DNA from: Dehalococcoidia bacterium
GTDB taxonomy: Bacteria; Chloroflexota; Dehalococcoidia; Lucifugimonadales; Lucifugimonadaceae
DNA length: 55,525 nucleotides
Assembly: GCA_028285005.1 (NCBI GenBank)
Contig: JANQQP010000008.1
Location: 1-55,525, forward strand
Reading direction: 5' to 3'
The notes below the pieces were generated by a model that ran no database searches, was not told where the DNA came from, and saw only the letters and a program-made list of their open reading frames with translations. Within the stretch, counting starts at the first letter, position 1, and every line of letters begins with the position of its first letter. Below are positions 16,591-24,648 of this stretch, piece by piece. Made by a program: the position numbers and the translations under genes.

Positions 16591-18066
16591 TTGAAGTCCA
16601 GACTTATCACCATTGGCCTCATGGCCGCTGCCGCCATCCTTGTTGCTTGCGGCAGTTCTTCAACCGCATCCGACCCGACCGCATCAACGGATCCAACATC
16701 CACGCCCATAGGGCCGGGCACAACGCAGCTCAATGTCGTTACAACTATCTATCCGGTCACATACTTCGCCGAGCGGGTCGGAGGCGACCGTGTGCAGGTC
16801 ACGTCACTCGTCCGGCCCGGCGTTGAGGCCCACGACTTCGAGCCCACTCCGGGCGACATTCTGACCATTGCTGATGCCGATGTCCTGGTCTACACGCATC
16901 CTGCGTTCGAAGGCTGGATCGACGGTGCAATCGATGCGGCCGCAAACTCGTCCCTGATCTCGATCAAGACGGCGGATCTGCCGGACGATGCTGAGATCTC
17001 CCACGATCACGGCGATGGCGACGACCACGGCCACGAAGACGATGACGACCATGGTCACGAGGGTGGGGATGACCACGGCCACAAGGATGACGACGACCAC
17101 GATGACCATGGTCACGAAGACGAGCATGGCCACGACGAAGAGAAAGAACTTCTCGAAGGCGTAGGCCACATCATCGAAGAGGTGGAAGACGGCGATATCA
17201 CTGCTGACGCCGGCATCGAGGAAATCGAAGAGCTGCTCGGCGGGCACGGCCACGAGGGCGAAGACGAGCATGGCGACGAGGACCATGGGGATGAGGAACA
17301 CGCCGACGAAGAGCACCTCGAAGAGTTGAAGAAAGAGATCCTGGCAGTTGTCGAGCAGGCTGAGAGCGGCCAGGTGACCGCTGAGGACGGCATCGAGCAG
17401 ATCGAGACCATCATCGGCGCACACGGTTACGACGGTCATGACGACCACGGCCACAAGGATGACGACGACCACGACGATCATGGTCACGAAGATGACGATG
17501 AGCACGGCCACGAAGACGGCGACGGGCATGACCACGGCGGAGTAGACCCGCACGTATGGCTGAACCCGATCGAGGCCACCGAGCAGGTCCGTGCGATCCA
17601 GGCGGCTCTGACCCAGGCCGACGCAGCGGGCGCAGCCACTTACCAGAGCAACGCAGATGCACTCGTTGCCGAACTCCTGGAACTCGACGGTGAAATCGGA
17701 GACGCCCTGGCTTCATGCACTCTTGACCACATGGTTGTGTCGCACGAGGCTTACGGCCACCTGGCCGAACGCTACGGGCTCGAGCAGATCGGTCTCGCAG
17801 ACCTGTCAGCCGAGTTCGAGTCGACGCCTCGCCGCATCGCAGAGATCATCGAAGAGATGCGTGAACTCGGCGTGAGCCACATCCTGCAGGAGCCGATTCT
17901 TTCGGACGACCTTGCGCAGACTGTGGCCGCGGAGACCGACGCAGAAGTTCTCCCGCTGCACCCGATGGAGTCGCTGACGCAGGCCGAACTGGATGCCGGC
18001 AGCAACTACTTCACTGTGATGCGCAGCAACATGGAGTCGCTTAAGACCGCTCTCGGCTGCTCTTAG
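16591..18066 (+). CDS. znuA: Zinc ABC transporter substrate-binding lipoprotein with giant His/Asp region
   Basis: A 491-aa cluster-A-I metal-binding lipoprotein. The TTG start has AGGA eight bases upstream. The signal peptide ends in LVAC (Cys20). Zinc ligands of the fold are visible: His81 in EAHDFEP, His321 in DPHVWLNP and the histidine in VVSHEAYGHL. Between the first two ligands lies an unusually long acidic His-rich segment (residues 138-316) containing two similar helical stretches (about 185-217 and 246-278) that look duplicated. ZnuA loops normally span tens of residues. No permease or ATPase partner is nearby, so this is an orphan binding protein in this window. Confidence 0.9.
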   Translation: MKSRLITIGLMAAAAILVACGSSSTASDPTASTDPTSTPIGPGTTQLNVVTTIYPVTYFAERVGGDRVQVTSLVRPGVEAHDFEPTPGDILTIADADVLVYTHPAFEGWIDGAIDAAANSSLISIKTADLPDDAEISHDHGDGDDHGHEDDDDHGHEGGDDHGHKDDDDHDDHGHEDEHGHDEEKELLEGVGHIIEEVEDGDITADAGIEEIEELLGGHGHEGEDEHGDEDHGDEEHADEEHLEELKKEILAVVEQAESGQVTAEDGIEQIETIIGAHGYDGHDDHGHKDDDDHDDHGHEDDDEHGHEDGDGHDHGGVDPHVWLNPIEATEQVRAIQAALTQADAAGAATYQSNADALVAELLELDGEIGDALASCTLDHMVVSHEAYGHLAERYGLEQIGLADLSAEFESTPRRIAEIIEEMRELGVSHILQEPILSDDLAQTVAAETDAEVLPLHPMESLTQAELDAGSNYFTVMRSNMESLKTALGCS

Positions 18067-18068
18067 GC

Positions 18069-19997
18069 TTAACTCTCGATAATCGGCAAGCTGATGCTCG
18101 ACGGTCGATCCGCGTCCACGAAGACCGAGTTGCGGGCTTTCTGCGTGTGCGTGTGACGTCCGATCGGCTCACCGGTATTCGGGTTCACATCCAGCCGCGG
18201 GTAGTTCGATGAAGACACATCGAGCCTGAGCCTGTGGCCGGCTTTGAACACATTCGAAATCGGCCACAGTTTGATGGTGATCGGATACACCTCGCCCGGC
18301 GTCATCAGCTTCTCTTCGCTCCACGACTCCCGGTAGCGCATACGCAGCATGGTGTCGACGAGGTTCAGGTCGAAACCGTCCGGCCACTCGCCCGACGGCG
18401 GATACTCGTCGATGATCTTCACCGTGAAGTCGGTGTCGGGAGCATCCGAGCTGACCCACAGCGAAACCTCGATCTCGCCCGTCACCTCAGTGTCTGAGGC
18501 AAGCGGCTCCGTCCTGAACGTCAGCACATCATCCCGGTCGCAGAGTCGCTGATACGGCGGCTTTGCGCCCGCCCACTGCGGTCCTTCCTCCTGGTGCCAG
18601 CCACCCGCAGCCACCGCCTCGGCAAGGTTCGCCCGCGCCAGCGCCCACTGGTCGAGATGGTCCGGAACGAAGTCCTCCGGCGGGCCGCCTTCCTCTGGCT
18701 TCAACACCCTGAATGCGCCAACCAGCGTCCCACCGACGGTTGGAACCGGGTTATCAGGATCAAACACATACTCCAGCGGCGGAGTGCCCTTCGACGGTGT
18801 TGTCTCGACAAGCGAACCGTCCCGCTGCAGGTACAGCGTCTGCTGACTGGTCCTCGCAAGCGGCCACTCGTTCTCGTCACGCCAGTAACCGCCGTGGTCC
18901 AGGTGTCCGCGCTTCGTCTTCCCGCCTCCGCCAGTTCCCATGACGAACAGGCGCACGGGCGGGTCGTGCTCGACCGGGACCGGCTCGTCCCTCAGGAAAC
19001 GGTCAAACCAACGCAGACGCTCGGGGTTGTACACGCTGTTTGTCCAGACCGAGTCCTCGCCGACATCCATCTGGCCGTGCCAGCTCGCCTCAGCCCGCAT
19101 TGCGCCGTGACACCACGGCCCAAGGATCAGCCTCGCCGGCGATTCATTCCGGCGGTTCATCTCCACGAAGTAGTTGCAGGATGCGCCGACGAACGCGTCG
19201 TACCAGCCGCCCGCCACTACTATCGGCACATCGGCATGGCGGTCGAAATACGGCTCCTGGTTGCAGCACTCCTGGTTCCACCACTCGTCGTAAGCGCCGC
19301 GGTGGTAGTAGTCGAACACCGTCTTCTCAAGGTCAGGCGTCACTCGCAGCGCCGTCTCGCCCGGCTTCCACGGCACCTTGCCGAACTCCTCAGTCATGTT
19401 CCGCATGGCATCGAGGATCACCTTTGCGCCGTCCGGATTGCCGCGCAGCTCGTGGCTGTCGAGAGCGTGCAGGTGGAGCGCCGCGAACATCTGCGGCGAC
19501 ATCGCTCCACCCTCGCGGGCTTCATGCGCGTAGATGTTTGTCGGCCCAGCCTCGACCCACATCGCGGCGAGGTGCGGCGGACGCTCCAGAGCAAGCTGTG
19601 TCTGCACGATGGCCCGATGCGAAGAGCCGAGCGTGCCGATCTTCCCGTTTGACCATTCTTGCGCCGCCAGCCACTCGACGGTGTCGTAGCCGTCAACGCC
19701 CTCCCACGGGTTGCAGGTGTGGTAGTAGTGACCGTCGCCCTCCGACCGAAAACGACTGCGCAAATCCTGGATGGCGAAGGCGTAGCCGTGGCGGGCATAG
19801 TAGGGCCAGACGTCGTCCCATTCAGGCGCCGACTTGTCATACGACGTTCGCACCAGCAGCACCGGCACTGGGAACGAGACTGGCCTCCCGTCGCCGTGCG
19901 CGGGCCGGTAGATGTCGGTCGCCAGCCGCACACCGTCCCGCATAGGGACCATGACGTCTTTGTCGATCGAGTAGCCGTAGATAGGTTGAGTTGTCAT
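18069..19997 (-). CDS. CocE/NonD family hydrolase
   Basis: A 642-aa alpha/beta hydrolase of the X-Pro dipeptidyl-peptidase/cocaine-esterase (S15) family. The N-terminal part carries MVPMRDGVRLATDIYRP and the nucleophile elbow GTLGSSHRA with Ser126. The usual tyrosine and glycine after the serine read His and Ala. LGPWCHGAM provides the cap-side histidine region. The C-terminal jelly-roll domain (LWVSSDAPDTDF, HRLRLDVSSSNYPRLDVNPNTG) is standard. It probably cleaves an ester, amide or acyl compound. It converges on the znuA-like gene, two bases away. A large antisense frame over it is not a gene. Confidence 0.88.
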   Translation of the reverse strand: MTTQPIYGYSIDKDVMVPMRDGVRLATDIYRPAHGDGRPVSFPVPVLLVRTSYDKSAPEWDDVWPYYARHGYAFAIQDLRSRFRSEGDGHYYHTCNPWEGVDGYDTVEWLAAQEWSNGKIGTLGSSHRAIVQTQLALERPPHLAAMWVEAGPTNIYAHEAREGGAMSPQMFAALHLHALDSHELRGNPDGAKVILDAMRNMTEEFGKVPWKPGETALRVTPDLEKTVFDYYHRGAYDEWWNQECCNQEPYFDRHADVPIVVAGGWYDAFVGASCNYFVEMNRRNESPARLILGPWCHGAMRAEASWHGQMDVGEDSVWTNSVYNPERLRWFDRFLRDEPVPVEHDPPVRLFVMGTGGGGKTKRGHLDHGGYWRDENEWPLARTSQQTLYLQRDGSLVETTPSKGTPPLEYVFDPDNPVPTVGGTLVGAFRVLKPEEGGPPEDFVPDHLDQWALARANLAEAVAAGGWHQEEGPQWAGAKPPYQRLCDRDDVLTFRTEPLASDTEVTGEIEVSLWVSSDAPDTDFTVKIIDEYPPSGEWPDGFDLNLVDTMLRMRYRESWSEEKLMTPGEVYPITIKLWPISNVFKAGHRLRLDVSSSNYPRLDVNPNTGEPIGRHTHTQKARNSVFVDADRPSSISLPIIES

Positions 19998-20038
19998 TAA
20001 CGAGATTTCCGATCTTCAGTTTGAGGGGGGAGGCAGTC

Positions 20039-20118
20039 TGTCATTCTGAACTTGATTCAGAATCTCTCAGTTGACCAGGGAGCCACGGTCAGATCCCTCC
20101 ACGTTGGTCGGGATGACA
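20039..20118 (+). repeat. TGTCATTC...GGGATGACA repeat element
   Basis: An 80-bp intergenic element with complementary ends (TGTCAT/ATGACA) and the internal hairpin ATTCTGAA-cttga-TTCAGAAT. It fills most of the gap between the CocE and Ldh genes. Closely similar copies lie at 1601-1667 (shortened) and 23169-23247, with partial or diverged ones at 22875 and 31472 and an inverted one inside the gene at 43371-44666. No flanking target duplication is evident. Confidence 0.85.
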
Positions 20119-20128
20119 CTACGCCCAC

Positions 20129-21208
20129 TTAGATAAACAGCTCCACATCCAGTTCCTGCGCCCTTGCCCGCATCTCGTCGTACTGGCTCTCATGCATTGG
20201 GATGCCCTTCTCCGATCGCTCCGCCTCAGCCTCCCATTCAGGATCGCCGGCAACCAGCACCCTGTCCTCGCCCGGTTCGGCAGGTGTCGAATGAAGCGAC
20301 TGGATCATCTCGTCCATCATCGCCTTGAAGTCGTCCAATGGCCGGAACTTCGAGATATCGACTGCCATAGTCCATGTCATGTTCTCGCCGCCCTTCAGCT
20401 GCGCACCGAAACCGCCACCTGACAGCACACCGGCGAGAATGTCGACCATGACAGCAAGTCCGTAGCCTTTGTGGGCGCCCTGCTCGCGGGTGTTGCCGAG
20501 GGGATTTTGGGACCAGTGATCTCCCCGGCTCTCAGGCGGCTGAGTCAGCGGCTGGCCCTCCGCGGTTACGGCCCAGCCCTCCGGAATCGGCACACCTAGC
20601 CTGCGCGCCAGTCCCAGCTTGCCGCTCGCAACCGTCGTAGTCGCGGCGTCGAAAAGAAACGGCTTCTCCTTGCCTGCGGGCGCACCAAACGCAATCGGGT
20701 TCGTGCCGAGCCTCGCCTGAGCTCCGAGCGCCGGTCTCATCGCGGGAGAAGCGCTGGTGATCGCCATGCCGATCATGCCATCTTCGACCGCCATCAGCGG
20801 GTAGTAGCCAACCATGCCGATGTGATGCCCGTCCCGCACCGATGCCATGCCGACGCCATGCTTCTTCGCCTTGGTGATTGACATCTCCATCGCTTGGTGC
20901 GCCGCCACGAACCCGAGCCCGTCGCCGCAGCTCAGTAGCGTAGTCGTGTCCGACTCAGACAGCACATCGACGGTCTGTGGCACCGTGTACTCGCCGGTTT
21001 CGATGCTCTTCGAATACCTGACCGCGTTGCCTACGCCGTGGCTGTCGACTGCCATCAGCGAAGCCTTAGTCATGATCTTCGCCGTCACCTCGGCGTGCTC
21101 CTCAGGAGTGCCGACGCCCTGCAGGATTGCCGAGCTCTGCTTGTGCAGGTCCGGCGCAGGAACGCGTACCGAGTTTTCGTCTGTGAACTTCAGGAAGTCG
21201 AGGGCCAA
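20129..21208 (-). CDS. Ldh family oxidoreductase (type-2 malate/L-lactate dehydrogenase)
   Basis: An NAD(P)-dependent 2-hydroxyacid dehydrogenase of the MDH2/YlbC family, about 359 aa. Typical segments are MAVDSHGVGNAVRY, VRDGHHIGMVGYYPLMA and RLGTNPIAFGAPAG, with GAHKGYGLAVMVDILAG near the C-terminus. I place the start at the TTG at 21208, with GGAG seven bases upstream. A GTG at 21217 is the alternative. The frame runs to 21373 but would overlap the membrane-protein gene. A second family member is at 38819-39895, so the genome carries several. Confidence 0.88.
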   Translation of the reverse strand: MALDFLKFTDENSVRVPAPDLHKQSSAILQGVGTPEEHAEVTAKIMTKASLMAVDSHGVGNAVRYSKSIETGEYTVPQTVDVLSESDTTTLLSCGDGLGFVAAHQAMEMSITKAKKHGVGMASVRDGHHIGMVGYYPLMAVEDGMIGMAITSASPAMRPALGAQARLGTNPIAFGAPAGKEKPFLFDAATTTVASGKLGLARRLGVPIPEGWAVTAEGQPLTQPPESRGDHWSQNPLGNTREQGAHKGYGLAVMVDILAGVLSGGGFGAQLKGGENMTWTMAVDISKFRPLDDFKAMMDEMIQSLHSTPAEPGEDRVLVAGDPEWEAEAERSEKGIPMHESQYDEMRARAQELDVELFI

Positions 21209-21249
21209 ATCATTCACTCCATTGGTATGCGTACAAGCCGAATTGAGTT

Positions 21250-21600
21250 CTAAACGTCCCGGCGGCCCGAGTTTATCTTCGTCGATAGCACGTAGGCATG
21301 GACGGCGGACAGGATTAAGGAAATAGCGATCGGAGTCAGTATCGCTATCGACATCTCGACCGTGATGTCGCACTCATCTGCGTCGCCGCACTTGATGAAC
21401 GGAATCCAGAGCGATGCCGGGAACGCGAAGAGCCAGGCCGCCAGCACTGTAACGAATCGAATGATGATCGACCAGCCCGCGGCTTGGAACCTGCGTAGGT
21501 AGAGGTATCCGATGCCCAATGGCAGCGGCAATAGGTTCAACGTCGGAGCGAGCCACGGAATGACCGTACGCTTACCTCCCTCCGATCCTGCCGATCGCAT
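21250..21600 (-). CDS. Small membrane protein of unknown function
   Basis: A 116-aa protein with three hydrophobic segments. It opens MRSAGSEGGKRTVIPW, then LNLLPLPLGIGYLYLRR before the first clear helix, which recalls short bacterial integral membrane proteins of unknown role. An acidic Cys-containing loop (IKCGDADECD) lies between helices two and three. The ATG at 21600 is chosen over the open frame to 21768 because the longer form adds polar sequence and overlaps the ribD promoter region. It precedes the Ldh gene on the same strand. Confidence 0.65.
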   Translation of the reverse strand: MRSAGSEGGKRTVIPWLAPTLNLLPLPLGIGYLYLRRFQAAGWSIIIRFVTVLAAWLFAFPASLWIPFIKCGDADECDITVEMSIAILTPIAISLILSAVHAYVLSTKINSGRRDV

Positions 21601-21728
21601 CGTTAGCGTGCCTGCCTCTCTCTGCCCGCGGAATGGCCATAGCAATCGGGATTGTGCGCCGCTCCCGTCGGTTGTACAGTGCGCCCCGCAATCCTGGCTG
21701 CTCTGCCGCAGATAGACTTGTGGTTTAG

Positions 21729-22829
21729 ATGAGCAACCACGAAACAGAACAGTACCTGACTCGAGCACTTGACCTCGCCGCCGAAGCAGCGGGCGGAGTC
21801 TCGCCGCGGCCTCCGGTCGGCGCAGTGATCGTCAAAGACGGTCAGGTGGTCGGTGAAGGCAAAACGGAGCCGCGTCCGGGCGTCCATGCGGAAGTCGCAG
21901 CCATCCGTGGAGCAGGCGAGCATGCCAGCGGTGCGACGATGTACTGCACGTTGGAACCGCACGCTCACCAGGGAGTGGCGGCGCCTTGCACCGAGGAGAT
22001 CATCGCCGCCGGAATCTCAACTCTCGTCTGCCCTATCGAAGACCCAAATCCGAAGGTCAATGGCAACGGCTTTCGCAGGCTTCGATCGGCGGGCGTCGAT
22101 GTCATCACCGATGTGCCCGAGCGCCTGCGCCAGCAGGCCGAAGAAATGGTCTCAGGCTTCAAGATGCTCACGCTCCAGGGCCGACCGCAGTTCACACTTA
22201 AATACGCCATGAGCATAGACGGTCGCATCGCCACATCAACAGGCGAGTCGCAGTGGATCACCGGCGAAGAGGCCCGCGCTGAGGCTCACCGTCTGAGGCA
22301 CATTTCGGACGCCGTCTTGACCGGCAGCGGCACGGTGCTCGCCGACAATCCCAGGATGACTGCGCGCAACGCCAACGGGTCGCCCACGGGCCGCCCGCGC
22401 CTGCGAGTCGTGCTCGATTCCCACACCCGCATGTCGTCCGATGCTGCGCTGCTAGACGAGCCGGGTGACGTGCTCTGGGTTGTGGCGCAGGAGCCTGCGA
22501 CGATGCACGACAACGCCGAGACGTTGGTGCTGCCGAACGGTGACGGTCGAGTAGATATTCCAGCGCTGGCGAAGCTGCTAGGCGACCGAGGCTGCTGTGA
22601 TGCACTGGTAGAAGCTGGCGGCAAGCTGGCCGGGGCGTTCGTTGCAGCCGGGCTTGTCGACCGAGTGGCAGCGTTCGTTGGCCCTGTGCTGATCGGCGGA
22701 GATGGCGCGCCAGGTCCAGTCGGCGACCCAGGCTTCGAGCAGTTAATAGACGCGCTGAGACTTGACGATCTGTGGAGCAAACCGGTGGGCGACAGCGTCC
22801 TGATCACAGGGCGAGTAAGCCGGGACTAA
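21729..22829 (+). CDS. ribD: Bifunctional riboflavin biosynthesis protein RibD
   Basis: A 366-aa deaminase plus reductase for two early steps of riboflavin synthesis. The N-terminal cytidine-deaminase-like domain (1-145) has HAE (His53, Glu55). The C-terminal reductase domain has KYAMSIDGRIATSTGESQWITG and LTGSGTVLADNPRMTAR. The second zinc motif is unusual: where the family reads EPCSHxGRTPPC, this protein reads EPHAHQGVAAPC, so the first zinc cysteine is His78 and Cys87 remains. Only ribD is present; no other rib gene and no FMN riboswitch-like leader is visible. Deaminase activity may still be possible with a His ligand. Confidence 0.9.
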   Translation: MSNHETEQYLTRALDLAAEAAGGVSPRPPVGAVIVKDGQVVGEGKTEPRPGVHAEVAAIRGAGEHASGATMYCTLEPHAHQGVAAPCTEEIIAAGISTLVCPIEDPNPKVNGNGFRRLRSAGVDVITDVPERLRQQAEEMVSGFKMLTLQGRPQFTLKYAMSIDGRIATSTGESQWITGEEARAEAHRLRHISDAVLTGSGTVLADNPRMTARNANGSPTGRPRLRVVLDSHTRMSSDAALLDEPGDVLWVVAQEPATMHDNAETLVLPNGDGRVDIPALAKLLGDRGCCDALVEAGGKLAGAFVAAGLVDRVAAFVGPVLIGGDGAPGPVGDPGFEQLIDALRLDDLWSKPVGDSVLITGRVSRD

Positions 22830-22874
22830 CGGCGAGCTGTCACTAGTCCGTTTCCGCAGCGCCGGTCTTTTGCC

Positions 22875-23247
22875 TGTCATTCTGAACTTGATTCAGAATC
22901 TCCCGGTGACCGTCTATCAACTGTCAGATACCTCCGCGACCTCCCCCTCTCCCATTTGCGGGAGAGGGCTGGGGTGAGGGTGAAGTCGGCCAGAGGCCGA
23001 CCGCTCGCCGGCTTCAACAACTTGAGGATGTCAGGTCATTTCTCCCTCCCTCACAGGGAGGGAGTCAGAGGGTGGGTTGTTGGCTACCTCACCGGCTGCC
23101 TCACCGGCTGCCAGTCAGCGGGATGACCCTCACCCGAACCCTCTCCCAGCGCTGGGAGAGGGGATTGCTGTCATTCTGAACTTGATTCAGAATCTCCCGG
23201 TGACCGTCCATCAACGGTCAGATCCCTCCGCGTTGGTCGGGATGACA
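22875..23247. repeat. Composite intergenic repeat block
   Basis: The 435-bp gap between ribD and the mogA-like gene is almost entirely repeats. In order: a TGTCATTC element (from 22875), a CCCTCTCCC/GGGAGAGGG module with GGCCAGAGGCC, a degenerate CTTCAACAACTTGAGGA module, a CTCCCTCCC...GGGAGGGAG hairpin (near 23043-23063), a 12-bp tandem CTCACCGGCTGC repeated twice (23088-23111), a CTCTCCCAGCGCTGGGAGAG palindrome and a full TGTCATTC...GGGATGACA element (23169-23247). No gene is supported. Confidence 0.85.
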
Positions 23248-23264
23248 GCCAGCCACCAACACCC

Positions 23265-23756
23265 CTAAACCGGATGCGGGCCTCGGTGCCTGTCCGAAAG
23301 AATCTCCACTGCATGCTCAAGCGCAGGCAGCACCACCGCCAGGTTGTCCTTCACACCGCCCGGGCTGCCCGGCAAGTTGATTATCAGCGTCGCAGCACGC
23401 ACACCGGCCATCGCCCGTGACGTCATGGCCATCGGCGTCACCTTCAGCGACTCCGCACGCATCGCTTCTCCCATCCCCGGCACCTCGTACTCAATCACCT
23501 CACTCGTCGCCTCCGGCGTCACATCACGAGGCCCGAGTCCGGTGCCACCGGTCGTCAGGACAACATCCACATCGCCGGAGAAACACCAGCGCTTAAGGGT
23601 CTCGACAATGCGCGGTTTTTCATCCGGCGTTATCACGCGCTCAACCAGCTTGTGACCCGCCTCGGTCATCAGCTCAACCGCTATATCCCCGCTTGTGTCC
23701 TCCCGTTTCCCCGCCGCGCCCATGTCGCTCGACGTGAGTACTGCGAATCGGACCAT
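23265..23756 (-). CDS. MogA/MoaB-type molybdenum cofactor biosynthesis protein
   Basis: A 163-aa protein of the MoCF/molybdopterin-binding family, which adenylates molybdopterin before metal insertion. The core motif VLTTGGTGLGPRDVTPEAT and the later LIINLPGSPGGVKDNL are diagnostic. Length fits MogA/MoaB. GGGAG precedes the ATG by about eight bases. No other molybdenum-cofactor gene is in the window. MogA and MoaB cannot be separated with confidence here. Confidence 0.9.
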   Translation of the reverse strand: MVRFAVLTSSDMGAAGKREDTSGDIAVELMTEAGHKLVERVITPDEKPRIVETLKRWCFSGDVDVVLTTGGTGLGPRDVTPEATSEVIEYEVPGMGEAMRAESLKVTPMAMTSRAMAGVRAATLIINLPGSPGGVKDNLAVVLPALEHAVEILSDRHRGPHPV

Positions 23757-24023
23757 TCCGTTCTCCCGGTCGTTTAGTCCAGCCTGAAGCCGGACTCTGG
23801 TTTCGCGTTTTGTTCAGCCTGGCGAAGCGCTCTGCTGCCAATGCAGATGTTGCTCAATCGCCCATCGCAGCGCGTATCCATCCCAATCCGTCCCTGCGCT
23901 CGCCAGCCCGACTTCATATTCGTTCTCACGCGCACTTCAAAGCCCATCGTGGAGCCTGTGCTCCGCATCCGCGAAACGCACACGAATGCGTGTTTAACCC
24001 CCTTGCTCCCTGAAGTGCGTATC

Positions 24024-24060
24024 TGGCATGATTTGGCATGAAATGGGATGAAATGGCAGC
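24024..24060 (+). promoter_or_regulatory. Four-copy MraZ-type direct-repeat box
   Basis: TGGCATG at 24024 and 24034, TGGGATG at 24044 and TGGCA at 24054 form four direct repeats with an exact 10-base period, 115-150 bases before the mraZ start. MraZ of E. coli binds tandem GTGGG-type repeats spaced about 10 bases apart in front of its own operon (established knowledge). This is therefore very likely the autoregulatory site of the division cluster. The rest of the 418-bp gap from 23757 shows no gene. Confidence 0.8.
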
Positions 24061-24174
24061 GCATCCATCTTTTGCCCGTTTCCTGATCAGCGTTTTCGGG
24101 CTTAACCAACCCCTGTTTCGGCCGCACGGACGGCTCCTCAAGGCGCCGTACTTCCCGCCGAAAAGAGCGACCGC

Positions 24175-24648
24175 TTGATATTTGCCGGTGAATTTGAGCA
24201 TCGAATCGACCCACAGGGCAGGATCTCAATCCCTGCTCGCTTCCGGTCGGCATTCGAGGACGGCATCGTGCTAGGCAAAGCATACGACCATTGCGTGCTC
24301 ATATACACGCCAGAAGAGTGGCAGAACGCGGCAGACTCGCTAGCCAGCCAGCCTGCCAGCATTGGCGCTGCCCGACGCCTGAACAGGCTCCACTTCTCGG
24401 GAGCCTACCCATCACAGCTGGACCGCAGCGGCAGAGTGCTGATCCCGCCGCAGCTTCGAGAGTACGCCGGGCTTGGCGAAAACATCGTTCTTGTCGGCAC
24501 CGGCCGGTTCTTCGAAATCTGGGACCGTTCGGCATGGGAGCAGGAACGGGAGTTGCTGGATGCGCAGGCGTCGGAGATCGCCGAAGCAGCGCCTTCATCG
24601 ACCGCACCGGCCAGGAGCGCTGGCACAATTGACGGGGATGACGATTGA
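24175..24648 (+). CDS. mraZ: Transcriptional regulator MraZ
   Basis: A 157-aa DNA-binding regulator that opens the division cluster. It has the duplicated AbrB-like MraZ fold: FAGEFEHRIDPQGRISIPARFR in the first half and GAYPSQLDRSGRVLIPPQLREYAGL in the second, each with the DxxGR signature. The start is a TTG at 24175, needed for the conserved opening. The C-terminal 25 residues are Ala/Ser-rich and variable. Its stop overlaps the rsmH start (TGATG). Four direct repeats about 115 bases upstream are its probable binding site. Confidence 0.93.
   Translation: MIFAGEFEHRIDPQGRISIPARFRSAFEDGIVLGKAYDHCVLIYTPEEWQNAADSLASQPASIGAARRLNRLHFSGAYPSQLDRSGRVLIPPQLREYAGLGENIVLVGTGRFFEIWDRSAWEQERELLDAQASEIAEAAPSSTAPARSAGTIDGDDD

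Noticed and set aside
16804..17553. A 249-aa hydrophobic-looking frame on the minus strand.
   Set aside because: It is the mirror of the His/Asp-rich region of the ZnuA protein: GAC and CAC codons read back as GTC and GTG, which mimics a membrane protein.
18594..19652. A 352-aa open frame on the plus strand.
   Set aside because: It is exactly antisense to the CocE hydrolase, is rich in Arg and His as expected for a shadow frame of GC-rich DNA, and has no recognisable domain.
21601..21728. An FMN riboswitch in front of ribD.
   Set aside because: The gap is too short (128 bases, shared with a divergent gene) and lacks the conserved RFN-element sequence blocks.
22875..23247. A CRISPR array.
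   Set aside because: The repeats are different modules, not regularly spaced copies of one unit, and no cas gene is present.
23774..24283. A 169-aa minus-strand frame in the gap before mraZ.
   Set aside because: It runs through the MraZ boxes and into mraZ in antisense and its sequence shows no domain or ribosome site.
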